Assembly: GCF_009765785.1 (NCBI RefSeq)
Contig: NZ_LMUT01000005.1
Location: 174,642-238,641, forward strand
Source: Granulicella sp. L46
GTDB lineage: Bacteria; Acidobacteriota; Terriglobia; Terriglobales; Acidobacteriaceae
DNA length: 64,000 bases
Reading direction: 5' to 3'
Every line of letters begins with the position of its first letter. Within the stretch, counting starts at the first letter, position 1. The notes under the pieces were generated by a model that was not told the origin of the DNA, ran no database searches, and saw only the letters and a program-made list of their open reading frames with translations. Position numbers and translations under genes: made by a program. Shown piece after piece: positions 59,064-64,000 of the stretch.

Positions 59064-59139
59064 AGGGGCGTAAGCTCAACGGTTAAACTGTCGGTCTCCA
59101 AAACCGAACTTCTCGGTTCGAATCCGAGCGCCCCTGCCA
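59064..59139 (+). tRNA. tRNA-Trp (CCA)
   Basis: 76 bases with encoded CCA. Acceptor AGGGGCG (59064-59070) with CGCCCCT (59129-59135), anticodon stem TCGGT/ACCGA, loop CTCCAAA with anticodon CCA. Located between rpmG and secE. Confidence 0.97.
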
Positions 59140-59190
59140 GACTTTTGAAGATCGGTAACAGAACGCAGCAGCAGTTTCAGGAGTACATCC

Positions 59191-59451
59191 ATGGCGAAGG
59201 CCGCCGTAGTTGAGACAAGCGAACAGAGCGCAATCCAGCGGGCAACCGCGGGTCCCCAGCGGCTCATTGAGTTTCTGAAGGAAACGCGGCAGGAGATGAG
59301 CAAGGTGCACACGCCGTCGCGGGCAGAGGTGCAGGCGACGACGATCGTGGTGATCGTCACGGTGTTCCTGTTTGCCGCGTACTTTGAGGCGGTTGACCTG
59401 GTGCTGGGCTCGGGCATCGATAAGATGTTTTTGCATCTGACGAAGCACTAG
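59191..59451 (+). CDS. secE: Preprotein translocase subunit SecE
   Basis: 86 residues. Amphipathic helix RLIEFLKETRQEMSKVHTPS followed by one membrane helix (about 51-70, TTIVVIVTVFLFAAYFEAVD), the classical single-helix SecE. It clamps SecY in the inner membrane. It stands 51 bases after tRNA-Trp and directly before nusG. Confidence 0.95.
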   Translation: MAKAAVVETSEQSAIQRATAGPQRLIEFLKETRQEMSKVHTPSRAEVQATTIVVIVTVFLFAAYFEAVDLVLGSGIDKMFLHLTKH

Positions 59452-59523
59452 ATTCGAGAGGCGAGAGGCTAAGTCTCGAATCTCGAACGATGACAAGATT
59501 TTGGTTTGAAGGAAAGTAAAACC

Positions 59524-60222
59524 ATGGCAGATGAGTTGAAGCAGGAAGAAGAGCAGGTCGTACCGGTCGGAGCCGATGAGGCGCTGGCGAGCGACGTTGC
59601 GGTTGACCCTGAGACCTCGACTGAGGGCGAGGCTGTTGGCGGCGAGACAGCGGGCGGCGAAGTTGCTGCCGCGGCGCCGGTCAACGAGAACTTCAAGTGG
59701 TACATCATTCACGCGTACTCGGGATTTGAGCGCAAGGTGAAGGAATCGTTGCAGAGCCGCGTGGCGGCGTACCACCTCGAGGACAAGGTGGGGCGGATCG
59801 AGATTCCTACCGAGCCGACGACGGAGCTGCGCAACGGGAAGAAGTACACGATCGACCGCGTGTTTCTGCCGGGGTATGTGTTCGTGGAGATGGCGCTGGA
59901 CAACGATATGTGGCACGTGGTGAAGAACACGCCGCGGGTTACGGGATTTCTGCAGACGGGCGATCAGCCCAATGCGCTCTCCGAGGCTGAGGTTAATGCG
60001 ATGTTGAATCGCAGCGATGTGACCAAGGAGAAGCCGAAGCTCAAGCTCAAGTTTACGAAGGGCGAGCAGGTTCGGATTACCGATGGGCCGTTCAACAACT
60101 TCAATGGCGCGGTCGATGACGTCAATGAAGACAAGCAGACGCTGAAGGTGATGGTATCGATCTTTGGCCGGCCAACGCCTACCGAGGTTTCGTTTGCGAA
60201 TGTTGAAAAGGTAGAGGCGTAA
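59524..60222 (+). CDS. nusG: Transcription termination/antitermination protein NusG
   Basis: 232 residues from the ATG at 59524 (ATG 59506 also in frame). NGN domain: WYIIHAYSGFERKVKESL, PTEPTTELRNGKKYTIDRVF, LPGYVFVEMALDNDMWHVV and NTPRVTGFLQ; KOW domain: FTKGEQVRITDGPFNNFNG to the end. A 45-residue acidic N-terminal extension (rich in Glu, Ala, Gly) precedes the NGN domain and is longer than in E. coli. It couples RNA polymerase to the ribosome and Rho. Confidence 0.96.
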   Translation: MADELKQEEEQVVPVGADEALASDVAVDPETSTEGEAVGGETAGGEVAAAAPVNENFKWYIIHAYSGFERKVKESLQSRVAAYHLEDKVGRIEIPTEPTTELRNGKKYTIDRVFLPGYVFVEMALDNDMWHVVKNTPRVTGFLQTGDQPNALSEAEVNAMLNRSDVTKEKPKLKLKFTKGEQVRITDGPFNNFNGAVDDVNEDKQTLKVMVSIFGRPTPTEVSFANVEKVEA

Positions 60223-60223
60223 A

Positions 60224-60267
60224 GGCAGAGCGTAGAGGATAGAGCGTAGAGAGTAGAGCGTAGAGAA
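60224..60267 (+). repeat. Family B GTAGAGN tract, copy 7
   Basis: ggcagagcgtagaggataga then gcgtagagagtagagcgtag, starting two bases after the nusG stop in the 206-base nusG-rplK gap. It is the only copy between two plus-strand genes. Confidence 0.78.
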
Positions 60268-60428
60268 AGACTTGCTCGCGGGGCGAGCATGAGCAGCAGA
60301 CAAGTTTTGGGAGTCACAGCCCGGGCGCTTCACCGGACCTTCTAACTCCTGGCAGTACGAGCGGTAGAAAAAATCATGCGAGGCGATGTGCAGTTGCACC
60401 GCCCGCAACATTGAGAAGGATTACGAAT

Positions 60429-60866
60429 ATGGCACCGAAGAAGGTTCAGGGATACGTCAAGCTACAGATCATTGCCGCGAAGGCGACGCCGGCACCGCCG
60501 GTTGGACCAGCGCTTGGACAGGCGCAGGTCAACATCATGGAGTTCTGCAAGCAGTTCAACGAGCGCACCAGCAAGGATCCGTCGATGGCGGGTCTGACGA
60601 TTCCGGTCGTCATCACGGTGTATGCGGACCGCACGTTTTCGTTTATCACGAAGACGCCGCCGGCTCCGGTACTGCTGTTGAAGGCGGCTGGAATTCCTAA
60701 GGGCTCGGGCACACCCAACAAGGACAAGGTTGGCAAGGTGACCGAGAAGCAGATCCAGGAGATCGCGAAGCAGAAGATGCCGGACATGAATGCGGCGTCG
60801 ATTGAGTCGGCGGCGAAGAGCATTCGCGGTACGGCGCGGTCGATGGGCATTGAAGTCGTCGCGTAA
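60429..60866 (+). CDS. rplK: 50S ribosomal protein L11
   Basis: 145 residues from the ATG at 60429 with AAGGA about 8 bases upstream. [52 protein letters not shown] and the RNA-binding C-terminal domain ending TARSMGIEV. It forms the GTPase-associated centre with 23S rRNA. Unusually, rplA does not follow: a hairpin and a sensor kinase do. Confidence 0.97.
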   Translation: MAPKKVQGYVKLQIIAAKATPAPPVGPALGQAQVNIMEFCKQFNERTSKDPSMAGLTIPVVITVYADRTFSFITKTPPAPVLLLKAAGIPKGSGTPNKDKVGKVTEKQIQEIAKQKMPDMNAASIESAAKSIRGTARSMGIEVVA

Positions 60867-60884
60867 GCGGAAGTTTAGAAGAAC

Positions 60885-60942
60885 AAAGGGCGCAGAAGGA
60901 TTGTGGAGGGTCTCCCTCGCGATCCGGCTGCGCCCTTTCTGT
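60885..60942 (+). terminator. Terminator-like hairpin after rplK
   Basis: AAAGGGCGCAG (60885-60895) pairs perfectly with CTGCGCCCTTT (60928-60938), enclosing a smaller GAGGG/CCCTC hairpin (about 60906-60918). The T-rich end is short (CTTTCTGTT). It closes the rpmG-rplK unit 18 bases after rplK. Confidence 0.65.
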
Positions 60943-61066
60943 TGCCGGGTGGTGAATGGGGTACGGCTGCGGACTCGCGTGGACGCATCTTATTGTTAGC
61001 GATCGAAGTGTGCGATGCTGCTCATTGTGCACAGATGCGCGGTGTGCGAGGTATCAGAACTGACTC

Positions 61067-62572
61067 ATGGCCGTTTCGAATACATTCCAGCGCGATAATC
61101 CTGCGATCAACCTTGGGGCGGAGGGATCGGCCTCCTTGCTGGAGGCGATTGTCCATTCTTCGGAAGACGCGATCATTGCGAAGGATTTGGATGGAATTGT
61201 TACGAGCTGGAACCCGGCGGCTACAAGAATCTTTGGATATCAGCCGGAGGAAATCGTTGGGCAATCGATTCTGAAGTTGATTCCTCGAGAGCTGGAGCAT
61301 CAGGAGCCGTTCATTCTGGGCAAGGTGAGGGCTGGGGAACAGATCGCGCACTTTGAGACGGAGCGGGTGAGAAAAGACGGGCGGAAGATTTTTGTGTCGT
61401 TGACGATCTCTCCGGTACGGGACAGCCGCGGGAACGTGATTGGGGTGTCGAAGATTGCGCGGGACATTACGGACCGGCGGCAGATGGAGATTGCCCGGGC
61501 TCGGCTGGCGGCGATAGTGGAATCGGCCGATGATGCGATTCTGAGCAAGGATCTGAACGGCACGATCACGAGCTGGAACCAGGCCGCTGAGCGGACGTTC
61601 GGGTATAGCGAGGATGAGATGGTGGGGGCGTCGATTTTGACGCTGGTGCCGGAGGAACTTCATCCGGAGGAGCAGATGATCCTGGGGAAGATTCGCGCGG
61701 GGGAGCGGATCGAGCATTACGAGACAGTTCGTCTGGCGAAGGATGGGACGCGAATGAATGTCTCGCTGTCGATCTCGCCGTTGCGGAATGCTTTGGGTGA
61801 GGTGGTGGGCGCGTCGAAAGTGTTGCGCGATGTGACACAGCGGAAACGGATGGAGCAATCGCTGGTGCAGGCGGAGAAGCTTTCCGCGAGTGGGAGGATG
61901 GCGGCGTCGATTGCGCACGAGATCAATAATCCGCTGGAGGCGGTACTGAATTTGATTTACCTGGCGCGATCCAATTCCTCGGATGGGGAGGTGATCTCGT
62001 ATTTGAATACGGCAGAGAGCGAGCTGGTGCGGCTGTCGCATATTGCTAAACAGACGCTGGGGTTTTATCGCGAGCAGAATTCGGCGGCGATGGTTTCGTT
62101 GACGGAGTTGGTAGGAGAGGTGCTGAAGATTTATAGCTCGAAGCTGCAGGAGGCGGGGGTGAAGGTGGAAACAAGCTTCGCGTCGGCACGCGCGGTGGTG
62201 GTGCGGAAGGGAGAGCTGATGCAGGTGGTCTCCAATCTTGTGACGAATGCGATGTATGCGATGACGCCGGGAGGTACGCTTCGAGTGACAACCGAGGATG
62301 GAACGTGCGGCGACCGGGAAGCGATTGTGCTTTCGATTGAGGACAACGGACGAGGCATTCCGGCAGAGAATCTTCAAAAGGTGTTCGAGCCATTCTTTAC
62401 GACGCGCGGAGCGATTGGTACCGGGATCGGGTTGTGGGTGGCGAAGCAGTTTATTGCGGGGCACTCGGGAACGATTGGGGTGGAGAGTAGCACGGATGGG
62501 GTGTCGCACGGGACGACGTTTCGGATAGCGCTGCCGCTGGAGAATGCGTATGCGAGCGACTCGGCGAATTAA
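61067..62572 (+). CDS. Double-PAS soluble histidine kinase
   Basis: 501 residues, no membrane segment. Two tandem PAS-PAC units (SSEDAIIAKDLDGIVTSWN about 31-49, and SADDAILSKDLNGTITSWN about 151-169, very alike, implying internal duplication), then DHp with phospho-acceptor His in SIAHEINNPLEAVLNL (about 288), N box SNLVTNAMYAM, G1 IEDNGRGIPAE and G2 GTGIGLWVAKQF. NtrB/FixL-like arrangement, so it may sense redox, oxygen or a small ligand. No response regulator is adjacent, so the partner is unknown. Confidence 0.92.
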   Translation: MAVSNTFQRDNPAINLGAEGSASLLEAIVHSSEDAIIAKDLDGIVTSWNPAATRIFGYQPEEIVGQSILKLIPRELEHQEPFILGKVRAGEQIAHFETERVRKDGRKIFVSLTISPVRDSRGNVIGVSKIARDITDRRQMEIARARLAAIVESADDAILSKDLNGTITSWNQAAERTFGYSEDEMVGASILTLVPEELHPEEQMILGKIRAGERIEHYETVRLAKDGTRMNVSLSISPLRNALGEVVGASKVLRDVTQRKRMEQSLVQAEKLSASGRMAASIAHEINNPLEAVLNLIYLARSNSSDGEVISYLNTAESELVRLSHIAKQTLGFYREQNSAAMVSLTELVGEVLKIYSSKLQEAGVKVETSFASARAVVVRKGELMQVVSNLVTNAMYAMTPGGTLRVTTEDGTCGDREAIVLSIEDNGRGIPAENLQKVFEPFFTTRGAIGTGIGLWVAKQFIAGHSGTIGVESSTDGVSHGTTFRIALPLENAYASDSAN

Positions 62573-62622
62573 GCGCGGGACTAGTGGGGGAGCAGTTTGC
62601 TAATGGTTTCGATCGCACGCTG

Positions 62623-62817
62623 CTAGTGGTTGCGATAACACTCGACTTGCATGAAGTCGGTCCAGGTGCGGGCGTCGGTGGATTGATCGCCTTGGTTGTA
62701 CGCCGTTAGGAACGCCGACTCGTTGGTGGGTTCTATCTTGCCACAGCCGGGCGAACGCGTGGGGGCGTGAATGATGGCGTGCGCGGTATCCGACGAGAGA
62801 CGTGGTGTGTCGGGCAT
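62623..62817 (-). CDS. Possible small protein in the kinase-permease gap
   Basis: 64 residues, start ATG 62815-62817 without a good ribosome site. MPDTPRLSSDTAHAIIHAPT and AYNQGDQSTDARTWTDFMQV look like real protein composition, but the frame is short and I do not recognise it. It lies opposite the otherwise empty 62573-62896 region. Confidence 0.3.
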   Translation of the reverse strand: MPDTPRLSSDTAHAIIHAPTRSPGCGKIEPTNESAFLTAYNQGDQSTDARTWTDFMQVECYRNH

Positions 62818-62896
62818 AATGGTTGCTTCGCGACAGGCTGCTTGATCTGGGCTGTGGTGAGTGCGAGATCGTACGCGATTCGCGCGGAGGTTGCCG

Positions 62897-63877
62897 ATGT
62901 TTGTTCCGTCCACGTTTGCTGTGGCGCTGCTGATGACGATCCTTAGCACGGTGTGCTGGGGTTCGTTTGCGAATACGTTCAAGGGAACGAAGAATTATCG
63001 GTTCGAGCTGTACTACTGGGATTATGGGCTGGGGATTTTTTTGATTGCGCTGGTGCTGGCGTTCACGATGGGGAGTTATAAGGGCGGGCCTACGGCGTTT
63101 GTCGCGAATGTACACTCGGCCGATTACTTGAACCTGGGGTATGCGGCGCTGGGTGGGTTCATCTTCAATATTGCGAATGTGCTGTTGATTGCGGGCATTG
63201 AGATTGTGGGGCTGTCGGTTGCGTTTCCGATCTCGATTGGGATTGCGCTGGTGGAGGGCGTGGTGCTGAGTTATGCGCTGCAGCCGCGGGGGAATGCAGT
63301 GTTGCTGGGCGCGGGCGTGTTGATGGCGGTGGTGGCGGTGGTGCTGGTGGGGAAGTCGTATGGGGCGTTGCGGTCGGGCAGCCAGGAGGTGTCGAAGAAG
63401 GGAGTGTGGGTGTGTGTGGTGTCGGGATTTTTGATGGGGATCTTTGCGCCGTTTGTGACGCGGGCGATGACGCATGGGAACACGTTAACTCCTTATACGA
63501 CGGCGGTGTTTCTTACGGCGGGGGCGTTCGTGTGCTGCTTTTTCTTCAACACGATTTTGATGAGGAAGCCGATTGTGGGTGTGCCGGTGGCGGCGTTGGA
63601 TTATTTTCGCGCGCCGCTTGGCTATCATGCGCTGGGATTGCTGGGGGGAGCGATCTGGGGGCTGGGCACGGTGTTTAATTTTGTGGCGGCGAGTTTGGTG
63701 GGGGTGGCGATCTCGTATGCGATTGGACAGGCGTCGCCGATGGTTGCTTGCTTGTGGGGAGTGTTTGCGTGGAAGGAGTTCAAGGGCGCGAACAATAAGG
63801 CGAAGGGATACTTGGCGGCGATGGTGGTGTCGTATTTGCTGGCGCTGGTGTTGATTGCTCGTGCGTATGCTGGATGA
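62897..63877 (+). CDS. DMT/GRP-type sugar or ureide permease-like transporter
   Basis: 326 residues from the ATG at 62897 (GAGG about 6 bases upstream); about ten membrane helices, e.g. MFVPSTFAVALLMTILSTVC, GYAALGGFIFNIANVLLIAG, GAGVLMAVVAVVLVGKSYG and YLAAMVVSYLLALVLIARAY. The split into two five-helix halves and motifs TVCWGSFANTFKG and GLGTVFNFVAAS place it in the drug/metabolite superfamily near the GRP/RhaT sugar transporters and plant ureide permeases. A ureide role is tempting given the allantoin cluster about 35 kb away but is unsupported here. The stop overlaps the next start (ATGA). Confidence 0.82.
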   Translation: MFVPSTFAVALLMTILSTVCWGSFANTFKGTKNYRFELYYWDYGLGIFLIALVLAFTMGSYKGGPTAFVANVHSADYLNLGYAALGGFIFNIANVLLIAGIEIVGLSVAFPISIGIALVEGVVLSYALQPRGNAVLLGAGVLMAVVAVVLVGKSYGALRSGSQEVSKKGVWVCVVSGFLMGIFAPFVTRAMTHGNTLTPYTTAVFLTAGAFVCCFFFNTILMRKPIVGVPVAALDYFRAPLGYHALGLLGGAIWGLGTVFNFVAASLVGVAISYAIGQASPMVACLWGVFAWKEFKGANNKAKGYLAAMVVSYLLALVLIARAYAG

Positions 63878-64000
63878 ATGCGGGAGGGTTTGTGGTCCTT
63901 GAAGCGGCGGTGCTGAACGTGGTTGGCGGCGAGGAGCGGGCATTTGAGCAGGCGATGAGGACCGCGCGTCCGCTGATTGAAATGACGCCGGGGTTTGTGT
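63874..64000 (+). CDS. ABM-domain (antibiotic biosynthesis monooxygenase-like) protein, N-terminal fragment
   Basis: Frame opens at the ATG at 63874-63876, overlapping the permease stop by ATGA, and leaves the window open. About 42 residues are visible: VVLEAAVLNVVGGEERAFEQ then AMRTARPLIEMTPGF, the first strand and helix of the ABM dimeric alpha-beta barrel. Such small proteins include quinol monooxygenases and haem-degrading enzymes; function cannot be set from this part. Coupled to the permease. Confidence 0.7.
   Translation, partial: MNAGGFVVLEAAVLNVVGGEERAFEQAMRTARPLIEMTPGFV

Overview
The window reads as chromosomal DNA of a heterotrophic soil acidobacterium of the Terriglobales type (Granulicella, Terriglobus or Edaphobacter-like). 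This placement is inferred from the high-GC coding, an Oar-like TonB-dependent receptor with a carboxypeptidase-regulatory N-terminus, several secreted proteins I recognise only as acidobacterial conserved hypotheticals, and short repeats in many intergenic gaps. No phage, plasmid, transposase or CRISPR array is visible.

Layout. 1-4751 (minus): the start of a secreted protein, a LacD-type aldolase, then a three-gene signalling operon (soluble histidine kinase, sigma54-activator-like response regulator with an altered GAFTGA loop, and a receiver/DHp-like protein lacking the usual catalytic residues). 4999-16068 (mostly plus): rph, a VOC protein, a UBP zinc finger protein, two CocE/NonD esterases flanking a CDGSH protein, a DUF486 membrane protein, a secreted beta-rich protein and the TonB receptor. 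16155-27588: an aldehyde dehydrogenase with a proline-rich tail, then a purine/ureide catabolic cluster holding the steps from urate to glyoxylate (uricase, HIU hydrolase, OHCU decarboxylase, allantoinase, allantoate amidohydrolase, ureidoglycine aminohydrolase, a second M20 hydrolase that fits ureidoglycolate amidohydrolase) plus guanine deaminase, followed by hom. 28317-33290: a sulfur-carrier cysteine module (MoeZ-like E1 with rhodanese, a CysO/MoaD-like carrier with an 8-residue tail after its Gly-Gly, a JAMM peptidase, CysM) interrupted by a cNMP-domain/thioredoxin-reductase-like fusion. 33449-40513: rsmI with an in-frame repeat insertion, an apparently dead M50 protease with CBS domains, rsmD, thiL and an M23 peptidase. 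40722-48710: amidohydrolase, flavin monooxygenase, AraC regulator with a divergent SDR, a sorbosone-dehydrogenase-like protein, a hypothetical. 49216-53344: divergent ric and hcp plus a NapH-like ferredoxin membrane protein, suggesting nitrosative-stress or low-oxygen physiology. 54184-60866: the translation/transcription block tRNA-Thr, Tyr, Thr, Gly, tuf, rpmG, tRNA-Trp, secE, nusG, rplK, with an SDR/ArsR/secreted-protein insert between tuf and rpmG. 61067-64000: a double-PAS histidine kinase, a DMT/GRP-type permease and the start of an ABM-domain protein.

The most unusual structure is intergenic. Three repeat families recur. Family A consists of hairpin modules separated by GGCAAA-like hexamers: eleven loci, all in one orientation, each beside the stop codon of a minus-strand gene, with stems that change in a compensated way between copies. 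Family B is a GTAGAGN-type tract, usually just before a minus-strand start codon. Family C is built from TTCTCAGTTG units and forms a long hairpin before tRNA-Trp. A further GGGCTAAAGCCC palindrome occurs both between genes and, in frame, inside rsmI.
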